Assembly: GCA_000949895.1 (NCBI GenBank)
Contig: JWIT01000008.1
Span: 1-64,000 of the forward strand
DNA: 64,000 nt
DNA from: Agrobacterium arsenijevicii
GTDB lineage: Bacteria > Pseudomonadota > Alphaproteobacteria > Rhizobiales > Rhizobiaceae
Direction: 5' to 3'
The notes under the pieces are model-generated. The model had not been told where the DNA came from, did not search any database, and saw nothing but the letters and a program-made list of their open reading frames with translations. A program made the position numbers and the translations under genes. Below are positions 1 through 8,367 of the stretch, piece by piece. Every line of letters begins with the position of its first letter. Position 1 is the stretch's first letter.

Positions 1-550
1 TCAGCGTGTTGTGCAGCTCGGAGATTTCCAGCCGCATGGTGCCACGCAGCGCCGCATCGAGGTTGGAGAGCGGCTCGTCGAACAGGAAGGCTTTCGGTTC
101 GCGCACGATGGCACGGCCGATGGCGACGCGCTGGCGCTGGCCGCCTGATAGTTGCGAGGGCCGGCGTTCGAGATAATCGGTGAGGTTGAGGATGCGGGCG
201 GCATCATCGACCTTTTTATCGATCACCGCCTTGTCGAGCTTGGCCATCTTCAGCGGGAAGGCGATGTTGTTCCTGACGCTCATATGCGGATAAAGCGCAT
301 AGGACTGGAACACCATGGCAAGGCCGCGCTCGGCCGGCGCCTTTTCGGTGGCGTCCTTGCCGTCGATGACGATCTTTCCGCCGGAGACGTCTTCCAGCCC
401 GGCAATCAGGCGCAGCAGCGTCGACTTGCCGCAGCCGGACGGGCCGACGAAGACGACGAACTCGCCGTCATGGATGTCGAGATCGATCGACGGGATGACT
501 TTTGCCTCGCCGAAGAGCTTGGACACGTTCTGAAGGGAAATGCTGCCCAT
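1..550 (-). CDS. smoK: ABC transporter ATP-binding protein, polyol/sugar type (partial, C-terminus outside window)
   Basis: This is the ATPase of a carbohydrate importer of the MalK/UgpC/SmoK family, which energises uptake from the cytoplasmic face. The visible N-terminal 183 residues begin [19 protein letters not shown] and contain Walker A (GPSGCGKST), the Q-loop ([14 protein letters not shown]), the signature [15 protein letters not shown] and Walker B ([13 protein letters not shown]). The C-terminal regulatory TOBE region lies beyond the window edge. It starts 12 bases after the fused permease and is last in the order binding protein, permease, ATPase. The polyol substrate is inferred from the neighbouring Smo-like binding protein and SorC-type regulator. 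The symbol is a family-level assignment. Confidence 0.9.
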   Translation of the reverse strand, partial: MGSISLQNVSKLFGEAKVIPSIDLDIHDGEFVVFVGPSGCGKSTLLRLIAGLEDVSGGKIVIDGKDATEKAPAERGLAMVFQSYALYPHMSVRNNIAFPLKMAKLDKAVIDKKVDDAARILNLTDYLERRPSQLSGGQRQRVAIGRAIVREPKAFLFDEPLSNLDAALRGTMRLEISELHNTL

Positions 551-562
551 TATTGTCGTTCC

Positions 563-2155
563 TTATTTCACGGCGCCAAAGGTCAGACCGCGCACGAGTT
601 GTTTCTGCGAGAACCAGCCGATGACGAGAATGGGGGCGATCGCCATCATCGAGGCGGCCGAAAGTTTTGCCCAGAACAACCCCTGCGGTGAGGAGAAGGA
701 GGCGATGAAGGCCGTCAGCGGTGCTGCATTGGTGGTCGTCAGCCGGATGGTCCAGAAGGATTCGTTCCAGGCGAGGATGACGTTCAAGAGCAGCGTCGAG
801 GCAATGCCCGGAACCGCCATCGGGGTCAGCACATGCACGATCTCGTTCCACAGCGATGCGCCATCCATGCGGGCAGCTTCCAGAATCTCGCCGGGGATTT
901 CGCGGAAGTAGGTGTAAAGCATCCACACCACGATCGGCAGGTTGATGAAGGTGAGCATGACGGTGAGGCCGATGCGGGTATCGAGCAGGCCGGCATTGCG
1001 GAAGATCAGGTAGATCGGCACCAGCACGGCCACCGCCGGCATCATCTTGGTGGAGAGCATCCACATCAAAATGTCCTTGGTGCGCTTGGTCGGCGAGAAC
1101 GCCATCGCCCAGGCGGCGGGAATGGCGATGATCAGCGCGATGATCGTCGAGCCGAGCGACAGCACGACCGAGTTCATGAACGGCTTGAAGTAATCGCGCT
1201 GGGTCTGCACGGTGATGTAGTTTTCCAGCGTGCCCGAGGGAATGAGGCTGAAGCCTGCGATCGCCTCCGGCTCGGTCTTGATCGAGGTGAGGAAGGCATA
1301 AAGGATCGGGAAGAACAGCAGAAGGGCAACCGCCCATGCCGCGATGGAAAAGCCGATCTTTGCGGCCGATGCGCCGCCGACGTCGTAACCCAAAAGCGCC
1401 GTGCGATAGATGAGGAAGGCAAGGTTGGTCGAGGCATAACCCGGCCCGCCATTGGTGGTGACGAGGATTTCCGCATAAACGCCGAGCAGGAAGATCGTCT
1501 GGATGAGGATGACGACGGTGATGGCGCGGGCCAGATGCGGCAGCGTCAGATAGACGAAGCGGTTGACGAAGTTGGCGCCATCCATCTCGGCCGCTTCCTT
1601 CTGCTCGCCGTCAAGCGATTGCAGGGCGGTCAAGAGGATCAGCGTCGCAAAGGGCAGCCATTGCCAGGCGACGATGATGACGATGGAGAGCAGCGGAAAC
1701 TGCGCGAACCAGTCGACCGGCTGCAGGCCGAAGAAACGCGAGAGATCGGCGAGCACCCCATAACCGGGATGCATGATCATGTTCTTCCACACCAGTGCGG
1801 CCACCGGCGGCATGACGAAGAAGGGCGAGATGATCATGATGCGCACGATGCCCTGACCGAAGATGTCATTGTCGAGCAGAAGCGCAATGGCGATGCCGCC
1901 GACAACCGTGATCAACAGCACGCCGCCGACGATCAGCAGCGTGTTCCAGATCGACTGGAAGAAGGCCGGGTCGGTGTAGAAATACTGGTAATTGAACAGG
2001 CCGGCGAAGCTGACATTGGCGGGGTTGAGCAGATTGTAGTTCTGGAACGAAAACCACAACGTCATCGCCAAAGGCACGATCATCCACACCAGCAAAAGCA
2101 GCACCGATGGCGCAAGCATAACCCGCGCAAGACCGCTCGTGTTTCGTGTTGCCAT
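563..2155 (-). CDS. Fused polyol ABC transporter permeases (SmoF-like joined in frame to SmoG-like)
   Basis: One 530-residue reading frame holds two binding-protein-dependent permeases that are normally separate. The first half starts MATRNTSGLARVMLAPSV and has its EAA loop (EAAEMDGANFVNRFVYLTLP). It runs to LLGYDVGGASA near residue 262, where a MalF-type protein would still need its last membrane helix and C-terminus. The sequence passes directly into AKIGFSIAAWAVALLLFFP, the first helix of a MalG-type permease that is otherwise complete and has its own EAA loop (EAARMDGASLWNEIVHVLTP). The last helix of protein 1, its stop, and the start of protein 2 are missing. A short in-frame deletion is the simplest explanation; an assembly error is possible. 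The start at 2155 was chosen for the GGGGAGG site just upstream. Confidence 0.85.
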   Translation of the reverse strand: MATRNTSGLARVMLAPSVLLLLVWMIVPLAMTLWFSFQNYNLLNPANVSFAGLFNYQYFYTDPAFFQSIWNTLLIVGGVLLITVVGGIAIALLLDNDIFGQGIVRIMIISPFFVMPPVAALVWKNMIMHPGYGVLADLSRFFGLQPVDWFAQFPLLSIVIIVAWQWLPFATLILLTALQSLDGEQKEAAEMDGANFVNRFVYLTLPHLARAITVVILIQTIFLLGVYAEILVTTNGGPGYASTNLAFLIYRTALLGYDVGGASAAKIGFSIAAWAVALLLFFPILYAFLTSIKTEPEAIAGFSLIPSGTLENYITVQTQRDYFKPFMNSVVLSLGSTIIALIIAIPAAWAMAFSPTKRTKDILMWMLSTKMMPAVAVLVPIYLIFRNAGLLDTRIGLTVMLTFINLPIVVWMLYTYFREIPGEILEAARMDGASLWNEIVHVLTPMAVPGIASTLLLNVILAWNESFWTIRLTTTNAAPLTAFIASFSSPQGLFWAKLSAASMMAIAPILVIGWFSQKQLVRGLTFGAVK

Positions 2156-2176
2156 TGCAGTAACCTCCCCTTGGGC

Positions 2177-2200
2177 CCGGGCATCACGACATGCGCCCGG
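2177..2200 (-). other. GC-rich stem-loop between binding-protein and permease genes
   Basis: CCGGGC at 2177-2182 pairs with GCCCGG at 2195-2200 in the 172-base gap between the solute-binding protein gene and the permease gene. There is no U-run, so it is not a clear terminator. Intercistronic hairpins at this position commonly stabilise the upstream mRNA so that binding protein is made in excess. That role is inferred. Confidence 0.35.
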
Positions 2201-2327
2201 CATATCCGGAAGAACCGGCTCATTCTTGTTTTGATTTGAAAGGCATAAAGGCCGCCGCGTAACCGGCAGCTTAAACCCGGAGAGTTCGCTGCCCGGCATT
2301 GGCGCCGGACAGCAATCTTCGGGAGGA

Positions 2328-3641
2328 TTACTTGATGTAACCGGCGCGGGTCATTTCGCGCGTCGCTGTCGACTGGGCGCCCGCAAGCGCATCATCGACG
2401 CTGGACTGACCGGCAACCACCGCCGAGAACAGCTGACCGACCGTGGTGCCGAGCGCCTGGAATTCAGGGATCGCCACGAACTGACCACCGGTATAAGGCA
2501 CGGGCTTTACAGTCGGCTTGGTGATGTCGGCGGCATCCATTGCAGCAAGCGTCGGCTTGGCGAAGGCGGCTGCCTTTTCATACTCGGCGTTCTTGTAAAG
2601 CGAGGTGCGGGTGCCCGGAGGCACGTTTGCCCAGCCTTCCTTGGCAGCGACGAGCGTGGTGTAGTCCTTGCTGGTTGCCCAGGAGATGAACTTTTCAGCT
2701 GCATCCGACTTCTTCGAGCTCTTCGGGATAGCAAGGTTCCACGACCACAACCAGTTGCCATGGTTCTTCAGTTCGCCATGCGTCGGGAACAGCGCATAAC
2801 CGACCTTGTCGGCAACCGTCGAGTCCTTCGGATTGGAAACGAAGGAAGCAGCCACCGTGGCGTCGATCCACATGCCGCATTTGCCCTGCTGGAACAGCGT
2901 CAGGTTTTCGTTGAAGCCGTTGGAGGAGGCGCCCGAAGGGCCTGCGTCCTTCATCAGATCGACGTAGAATTGCAGCGCGCTCTTCCATTCCGGCTGATCG
3001 AACTGCGGCTTCCATTTTTCATCGAACCAGCGGCCACCGAAGGAGTTGGTGAGCGCGCTGATGAAGGCCATGTTCTCGCCCCAACCGGCTTTGCCGCGCA
3101 GGCACATGCCGTTGATATCGGTCTTGCGGTCGGTAATCTTGCGGGCCGCATCACCGATGAATTCCCAGGTCGGGTTTTCGGGCATCTTCAGACCGGCTTT
3201 TTCGAACAGGTCCTTGCGATACATGATCATCGCGGATTCGCCGTAGAAGGGTGCCGCATAAAGCTTGCCTTCGCTGGAAAGACCGCCGCGGATCGCCGGC
3301 AGAATGTCATCCACGTCGTATTTGTCGCCAAGCTTCTCGAGCGGCAGCAGCCAGCCCTGCTTGGCCCAGATCGGCACTTCGTAATTGCCGATGGTCATGA
3401 TGTCGTATTGGCCGCCATTGGTGGCAATATCCGTCGTCACCCGCTCACGCAGGACGTTTTCCTCAAGCGTGACCCATTCGACCTTGATGTCGGGGTTCTT
3501 GGTGGTGAAGTCGGAGGTCAGCCCCTGCATGCGGATCATGTCGCCATTGTTAACGGTGGCGATGGTCAGCGTTTCGGCGGAAGCAAGGGTCGTAAAGGCG
3601 AGTGCCGAGCATGCGCCCAGCAAAATGGTCTTCAATGTCAT
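2328..3641 (-). CDS. smoE: Polyol/sugar ABC transporter periplasmic binding protein (SmoE-like)
   Basis: A 437-residue extracellular solute-binding protein of family 1 captures a sugar or sugar alcohol in the periplasm for the adjoining transporter. MTLKTILLGACSALAFTTLASA is a classical Sec signal peptide; the mature protein starts near ETLTIATVNNGDMI. The phrases KLYAAPFYGESAMIMYRKDL and GMCLRGKAGWGENMAF are typical of the sorbitol/mannitol (SmoE/MtlE) subgroup. The start at 3641 was preferred to upstream in-frame codons because the signal peptide begins there and GGGAGGA precedes it. Transcription runs on into the fused permease and ATPase. Two operator-like palindromes lie upstream. The exact substrate is not shown by sequence. 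Confidence 0.9.
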   Translation of the reverse strand: MTLKTILLGACSALAFTTLASAETLTIATVNNGDMIRMQGLTSDFTTKNPDIKVEWVTLEENVLRERVTTDIATNGGQYDIMTIGNYEVPIWAKQGWLLPLEKLGDKYDVDDILPAIRGGLSSEGKLYAAPFYGESAMIMYRKDLFEKAGLKMPENPTWEFIGDAARKITDRKTDINGMCLRGKAGWGENMAFISALTNSFGGRWFDEKWKPQFDQPEWKSALQFYVDLMKDAGPSGASSNGFNENLTLFQQGKCGMWIDATVAASFVSNPKDSTVADKVGYALFPTHGELKNHGNWLWSWNLAIPKSSKKSDAAEKFISWATSKDYTTLVAAKEGWANVPPGTRTSLYKNAEYEKAAAFAKPTLAAMDAADITKPTVKPVPYTGGQFVAIPEFQALGTTVGQLFSAVVAGQSSVDDALAGAQSTATREMTRAGYIK

Positions 3642-3689
3642 ATCTTCCTCCCAGAAGAAATTTATGAGCATTCGCTTTGCTCTAGGGCA

Positions 3690-3710
3690 TTTACTCACCC
3701 GCAGAGCAAA
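3690..3710. promoter_or_regulatory. Putative SorC-family operator 1
   Basis: Imperfect palindrome TTTACTCA-N5-AGAGCAAA, 49 bases upstream of the binding-protein start codon. It repeats the design of the perfect palindrome at 3780-3800. Additional half sites (TGAGCA at 3665-3670, TTTGCTC at 3676-3682) lie between it and the gene. Its position suggests control of the transport operon by the SorC-type regulator next door. Inference from repetition and placement only. Confidence 0.5.
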
Positions 3711-3779
3711 AATGTCAAGCAGCATCCTGTGCTGCGGCGCACATGAAAAAACCAAGCCTTTGATTTTAAGGGGTTAATT

Positions 3780-3800
3780 TTTGCTCAATGCGTGAGCAAA
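3780..3800. promoter_or_regulatory. Putative SorC-family operator 2
   Basis: Perfect inverted repeat TTTGCTCA-N5-TGAGCAAA. It overlaps the last codons of the regulator gene and sits 139 bases upstream of the transport-gene start. The same 8-base arms with the same 5-base spacer recur, slightly degenerate, at 3690-3710. The two centres are 90 bases apart, which would allow looping by an oligomeric SorC-type protein. Confidence 0.5.
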
Positions 3801-4738
3801 TATTCACTTGTCACTTCGTCGGTGATGAGGCCGTTCAAAAGACCGCCCCTCAACGCCGCCAGGATAGAAGCGTTTTTGCGCGCGCCCTGCGCCATGCCGA
3901 TGACCGTGCAGGTCTCTCTGGATGGGATAGGAACGGAGGCGACACGCTCGTTGACGGAATGCTCGAGAACCTTGCCGTTAGCATCATAAACCCAGCCGCA
4001 AATCTCGCCGACGGCACCACTTGCCATCAGGGCCTTCATCTCGTCGACGCCAAGGAAACCGTCGACGCAGAGCGGCGCGTTTTCACCGAGTTCGCCGACA
4101 CCAACGAAGGTGACGTTGGCGGCAGCGCCGAGCGCCAGCGTCGAGCGCACCATGGATTGATCGTGCAGCAACTCGCGCTCTTCCGCCGACGAGCAAAGAA
4201 CCGGCAGCGGCATCGGAAAATGCCGCGCCTTGATGGCATCGGCCATGCTGAAGATGACGTTGTAATAGGCGGCCGATCCATCCGGGCCGATATTGCCTGT
4301 CAGTGACACGATGCGGTGCTGCGGACACTCCATCGGCGGCAACTGGTCCACCGCAGCCTTCAGCGTGCGGCCGGTGCCAATGGCGAGCACGATGGGATCG
4401 GCATTTTTCAGCCAGCGCTCGATTTCCGCCGCACCGGCCTCGGCGATACCGACCGTGGAGGAGACGCCGGCCGGATCGCTCGGCACCACCTCGATATATT
4501 TAAGGTCGAATTTTTGCTTGAGGCGTTCCGCTTTTTCGAGGCAGGCGGCAATCGGATGATCGAGCCGGACCTTGATCAGACGCTCGGCGACGGCGAGCGA
4601 CACCAGCCGCTGCGCCGATTGCCGGGATATGCCCATGGCAGCGGCGATCTCATCCTGCGTCCGACCCGCGACATAATAAAGCCAGCCGGCGCGTGCCGCA
4701 TCGTCCAGCCGTCCATGTGCGTCGTTTCGTCTGGCCAT
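3785..4738 (-). CDS. smoC: SorC/DeoR-type sugar-binding transcriptional regulator (SmoC-like)
   Basis: This 317-residue regulator has an N-terminal helix-turn-helix (AGRTQDEIAAAMGISRQSAQ, about residues 24-43). It is followed by a SorC sugar-phosphate sensing domain with VLAIGTGRTLKAAVDQLP and VTFVGVGELGENAPL. It lies directly upstream of, and on the same strand as, the polyol transport operon, so it is the likely local effector-responsive regulator. The start at 4738 gives MARRNDAHGRLDDAARAGWLYYVAG, which fits family N-termini. A partial palindrome GCTCGAGC at 4761-4768, just upstream, could be an autoregulatory site. The ligand is inferred only from the neighbours. Confidence 0.88.
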   Translation of the reverse strand: MARRNDAHGRLDDAARAGWLYYVAGRTQDEIAAAMGISRQSAQRLVSLAVAERLIKVRLDHPIAACLEKAERLKQKFDLKYIEVVPSDPAGVSSTVGIAEAGAAEIERWLKNADPIVLAIGTGRTLKAAVDQLPPMECPQHRIVSLTGNIGPDGSAAYYNVIFSMADAIKARHFPMPLPVLCSSAEERELLHDQSMVRSTLALGAAANVTFVGVGELGENAPLCVDGFLGVDEMKALMASGAVGEICGWVYDANGKVLEHSVNERVASVPIPSRETCTVIGMAQGARKNASILAALRGGLLNGLITDEVTSEYLLTH

Positions 4739-4870
4739 GCCGCCGCCCTCTAAGAATTATGCTCGAGCATTTGCTGGCATTTTTTTGCGTCGCCTGTCAA
4801 ACGGAGCGGCGACTGAGCGAAGCGTTTGGCGGGACCAGGCATCTCTAAAGAGGATGCAAAACATTTCCTC

Positions 4871-4956
4871 CGTCATGCTCGGGCCTGTCCCGAGCATCTG
4901 CAACGTATCGATTTACGCGACATTAGCAGATCCTCGGCACAAGACCGAGGATGACG
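4871..4956. repeat. Rhizobial-type intergenic palindromic element, family A copy 1
   Basis: Two palindromic units, CGTCATGCTCGGGCC... and ...AAGACCGAGGATGACG, are separated by about 30 bases in the 261-base gap between the SorC regulator and the double ATPase. Closely related elements occur at 12115-12190, 39718-39804 and 52737-52812. The architecture resembles rhizobial intergenic mosaic elements. The rest of this gap shows no gene. Confidence 0.75.
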
Positions 4957-4999
4957 TCGCGAACACTGAGACACCTATCCCGGTGCAGTTTCCTCTATA

Positions 5000-6850
5000 T
5001 CAAGCCGCTTCCTGCACCAGATGTCCGGCGGAAACCTCGCGGTAATGGCGTTGCGGCGGAACATAATCCACCGGTCGGATCGGGCTTTTGATCTCGTCCG
5101 TCGCCATGTTGCGCCTGATCTGGCGCCGGGCCGGATCCGGCACCGGAACCGCCGACATCAGTTTTTTCGTATAGGGGTGCTGCGGATTATCGAAGACGGC
5201 GGCGCGCGGACCGATCTCGACGATCTCGCCAAGATACATCACCGCCACCCGGTGGCTGACACGTTCCACCACCGCCATATCGTGGGAAATGAACAGGAAG
5301 GCCAGATTGAGGCTCTGTTGCAGGTCGAGCAGCAGGTTGCAGACCTGCGCCTTGATCGAAACGTCAAGCGCCGAGACTGCCTCATCGGCAACGATGACCT
5401 TGGGATCGAGCATCAGCGAGCGGGCAATCGCGATGCGCTGGCGCTGGCCACCGGAAAATTCATGCGGAAAACGCCGCATCATATCGGGGCTCAGGCCCAC
5501 CTTTTCCATCAGGTCCGCTGCCTTTTCACGCGCCTGCGGTTTGGGTCCGAGCCGGTGCTCGATGAAGGGCTCCATAATCGCCGTGCCGATGCTCATGCGC
5601 GGATCGAGGCTGGCGAAGGGGTCCTGAAAGATCATCTGCACACTGCGGCGCATGGTGCGCAACGTCGTCTTGTCGAGTTTCATCACCTCATAACCGTCAA
5701 GCGTGACATTGCCGGAGGTTGGCTCGATCAGCCGGGTGATCGAGCGCCCGGTGGTGGACTTGCCGCAGCCGGACTCACCGACCAGCGACAGCGTTTCGCC
5801 TTCAGCGAGATCAAACGAGACCTTCTCCACCGCATGCACGGCGCCGGATTTACGGCCAAGAAGACCGGAGCGGATATCGAAGCGGGTCGTCAGATCCCTG
5901 ACCGAGAGAATCGGCGTGCGTGAACCGGAGACCGTATCCTTCACCTCCGCCACCGGCTGGCTCTCGCCGGTCTTGATATCGATGATCGGGAAACGCGCTG
6001 GCAGCACCCGAGACCTCATCGACCCCAGCTTCGGCACCGCCGACAGCAAAGCACGCGTATAGGGGTGGTGACCGCGATGGAAGATGTCGTCGGTGGTGCC
6101 GGTTTCCACCACGTCGCCGCGGAACATGACGATGGTGCGGTCAGCCACTTCCGCCACCACGCCCATATCATGGGTGATGAACAGGACCGACATGCCCTCC
6201 TCTTCCTGCAATTGCTTGATGAGGTCGAGAATCTGGCCCTGAATGGTCACGTCGAGCGCCGTCGTCGGCTCGTCGGCGATCAGGAGCTTCGGCTTGGAGG
6301 CCAGCGCCATGGCGATCATCACACGCTGGCGCATGCCGCCGGAAAACTGGTGCGGATAATCGTCAAACCTGTTCTTCGCATTGGGAATGCGGACCTTTTC
6401 CAGAAGACGGATGACCTCGGCTTTTGCAGCGGAGGAGGAAATATCCTGATGTACGGTGAGCGCTTCGGCGATCTGCTTGCCGATCGGGAAGATCGGGTTG
6501 AGGCTGGTCATCGGCTCCTGGAAGATCATCGAGATGTCCTTGCCGCGAACCTTGCGCATCTCCTCTTCCGGCAGAGCCAGCAGGTCACGCCCGCCAAGCA
6601 TGACCTTGCCCTCGATGCGGCTCGTTTTTTTTTCGAGAAGCCGCATGATCGACAGCGACGTCACGCTTTTTCCTGAACCGCTTTCGCCGACGATCGCCAC
6701 CGTCTCGCGCGGCGCAATATCGAAACTCATGTTGCGGACCACGGATTTCCAGCCGCCATCGACACGGAACGAAGTCGTCAGATTTTCAACCGAAAGAACC
6801 GGGCCTGCCGAACCGCCGGTCTGTTCCATTGATGTTGCCGCCAAAAGCAT
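5000..6850 (-). CDS. Double ATP-binding protein of a peptide/nickel-type ABC importer (DppD-DppF fusion)
   Basis: This 616-residue protein carries two complete nucleotide-binding domains. Domain 1 has [26 protein letters not shown] and [12 protein letters not shown]. Domain 2, from about residue 315, has [26 protein letters not shown] and [12 protein letters not shown]. Both keep the C-terminal oligopeptide-transporter extension ([12 protein letters not shown] and [12 protein letters not shown]). One such protein replaces the usual DppD plus DppF pair. It follows the M20 hydrolase on the same strand and is divergent from the matching binding protein and permeases, so the full transporter spans both strands. 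AGGAGAT before 6850 supports the start. Confidence 0.93.
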   Translation of the reverse strand: MLLAATSMEQTGGSAGPVLSVENLTTSFRVDGGWKSVVRNMSFDIAPRETVAIVGESGSGKSVTSLSIMRLLEKKTSRIEGKVMLGGRDLLALPEEEMRKVRGKDISMIFQEPMTSLNPIFPIGKQIAEALTVHQDISSSAAKAEVIRLLEKVRIPNAKNRFDDYPHQFSGGMRQRVMIAMALASKPKLLIADEPTTALDVTIQGQILDLIKQLQEEEGMSVLFITHDMGVVAEVADRTIVMFRGDVVETGTTDDIFHRGHHPYTRALLSAVPKLGSMRSRVLPARFPIIDIKTGESQPVAEVKDTVSGSRTPILSVRDLTTRFDIRSGLLGRKSGAVHAVEKVSFDLAEGETLSLVGESGCGKSTTGRSITRLIEPTSGNVTLDGYEVMKLDKTTLRTMRRSVQMIFQDPFASLDPRMSIGTAIMEPFIEHRLGPKPQAREKAADLMEKVGLSPDMMRRFPHEFSGGQRQRIAIARSLMLDPKVIVADEAVSALDVSIKAQVCNLLLDLQQSLNLAFLFISHDMAVVERVSHRVAVMYLGEIVEIGPRAAVFDNPQHPYTKKLMSAVPVPDPARRQIRRNMATDEIKSPIRPVDYVPPQRHYREVSAGHLVQEAA

Positions 6851-6872
6851 GCCGATCTCCTGAAAAGCGAAA

Positions 6873-6891
6873 GGCGGCCATGAAGGCCGCC
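6873..6891 (-). other. Intercistronic stem-loop between M20 hydrolase and ATPase genes
   Basis: GGCGGCC at 6873-6879 and GGCCGCC at 6885-6891 form a perfect 7-bp stem with a 5-base loop in the 48-base gap. There is no U-tract, so mRNA processing or stability is more likely than termination. Confidence 0.4.
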
Positions 6892-6898
6892 GGGTATC

Positions 6899-8068
6899 TT
6901 ATGCAGCAAGTGCGGTTTCGGCCATCGAAACCCAGTAGCTGATGCCGTAAGGCAGGGCTTCGTCGTTGAAATCATAGGCCGCATTGTGCAGCCCGGCCGT
7001 ATCGCCGTTACCGATGAAGATGAAGGCGCCTGGGCGGGCTTCCAGCATGTAGGAGAAATCCTCCGCACCCATATGCGGGTTGGGATTGGTGTTGACGGCG
7101 TTCGCGCCGGCAATGCCCATCGCCACACTGGTCGCGAATTCGGTTTCGTCACTGTGGTTGAAGGTGACGGGATATCCGCGATGATATTTCACCTCCACGC
7201 TGGCGCCATGCGCCATTGCCGTGGCGGTGGCCACTTCCTTCAGCCGCTTTTCGGCAAAGTCGCGGGTTTCCGGCAGCAGGGTTCTCACTGTGCCGGTCAG
7301 CGTCACGGAACCCGGAATGACATTGACCGCCGTGCCGCCATGGGTGGTGGCGACGGTGACGACCAGCGATTTCAACGGGTCCATCTCGCGAGAGACGATG
7401 GATTGCAGGGCGATGATGATATAGGCCGAGGTCAGCACCGGATCGACGGAAAGATGCGGTGCGGCCGCATGGCTGCCCTTGCCGGTAATCGTGATCTCGA
7501 AGGTATCCGCCGCCGCCATGGTCGAGCCTTTGCGGATGGCGAAATTGCCGACCGGAATGCCCGGCTCGTTATGCATGCCATAGACCTGCGAAATGCCGAA
7601 TTTCTCCATCATGCCGTCGTTCAGCATGGCGAGCGCGCCTGCCCCGCCTTCTTCGGCGGGCTGGAAGATGACCGCGACGGAACCCTTGAAATTACGGGTC
7701 TCGGCCAGATATTGCGCCGCACCCAAAAGCATGGCGGTGTGCCCGTCATGGCCACAGGAATGCGCCTTGCCCGGAACCTTGGAAGCCCATGGTTTGCCAC
7801 TGGTTTCGAGGATCGGCAGCGCGTCCATGTCGGAGCGAAAACCGATGGTCGGGCCGTCGCCGTGCCGCCCCTTGATGATGCCGACCACGCCGGTCTTGCC
7901 GATGCCGGTCTCGACGATATCGCAGCCGAAGGACTTCAGTTTTTCGGCAACGAATTTCGAGGTTTCGAAGACATCATAGAGCAGCTCCGGCGTCTCGTGC
8001 AGGTGGCGCCTCCAGCCGGCAACTTCTTCCTGCATCTCGGCCACACGGTTCAATATCGGCATTCCCAT
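6899..8068 (-). CDS. M20 family amidohydrolase (hippurate/N-acyl-amino-acid hydrolase type)
   Basis: A 389-residue metallo-amidohydrolase predicted to cleave an acyl or aminoacyl group from an amino acid in the cytoplasm. Family landmarks visible are RHLHETPELLYD, the metal region HSCGHDGHTAMLLGAA, FQPAEEGGAGALAMLNDG, GMHNEPGIPVG and the late metal ligand motif PHMGAEDFSYMLE. The start at 8068 (MGMPILNRVAEMQEEV) was chosen; longer in-frame extensions run into A/T-rich promoter DNA and have no family similarity. It is first in a unit with the double ATPase and divergent from the binding protein, suggesting hydrolysis of the imported peptide-like substrate. A second M20 enzyme is encoded at 27083-28255. 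Confidence 0.9.
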   Translation of the reverse strand: MGMPILNRVAEMQEEVAGWRRHLHETPELLYDVFETSKFVAEKLKSFGCDIVETGIGKTGVVGIIKGRHGDGPTIGFRSDMDALPILETSGKPWASKVPGKAHSCGHDGHTAMLLGAAQYLAETRNFKGSVAVIFQPAEEGGAGALAMLNDGMMEKFGISQVYGMHNEPGIPVGNFAIRKGSTMAAADTFEITITGKGSHAAAPHLSVDPVLTSAYIIIALQSIVSREMDPLKSLVVTVATTHGGTAVNVIPGSVTLTGTVRTLLPETRDFAEKRLKEVATATAMAHGASVEVKYHRGYPVTFNHSDETEFATSVAMGIAGANAVNTNPNPHMGAEDFSYMLEARPGAFIFIGNGDTAGLHNAAYDFNDEALPYGISYWVSMAETALAA

Positions 8069-8367
8069 TTTTCCTTTTTTTGTTCCCCGCCGGGTTGTCG
8101 CAAACCATATTGCATTTGGAATTTCTGCTTTTGCAAGTATCAATTTTGCTGCATGGTCGAAAAATAGGCCAAAAGTTGATCGGCTCAAATTTTGTTCATC
8201 AGTAAACGTTTGGGGCTTGATTTCCAAAAAAACTGACAATAGCATCAGCGGGACTGGATGAATATTTCCCTGCAAAGTCAAATACTTAAAATAAAACTCC
8301 TTGCAGGTGACATTGAGGAAAAGCATCAAACAATCAAATAGATAAAATCTAAAAAGGGGAAAACATA
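8069..8367. promoter_or_regulatory. A/T-rich divergent promoter region
   Basis: This 299-base region between the M20 hydrolase and the peptide-binding protein has no credible gene and is much richer in A and T than its surroundings. It should contain the promoters of both units. A spaced inverted repeat CCTGCAA (8269-8275) / TTGCAGG (8301-8307) could bind a regulator. No regulator gene adjoins it, and individual -35 and -10 boxes could not be fixed with confidence. Confidence 0.55.

Noticed and set aside
833..2239. 468-codon plus-strand frame opposite the fused permease
   Set aside because: Low-complexity, strongly charged translation and no ribosome binding site. The minus strand carries clear membrane helices and EAA loops.
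8314..8328. TGA-N9-TCA match (TGAGGAAAAGCATCA) upstream of the peptide-binding protein
   Set aside because: The motif is expected by chance about sixteen times in 64 kb, this copy is not palindromic outside the fixed bases, and the gene has no iron function.
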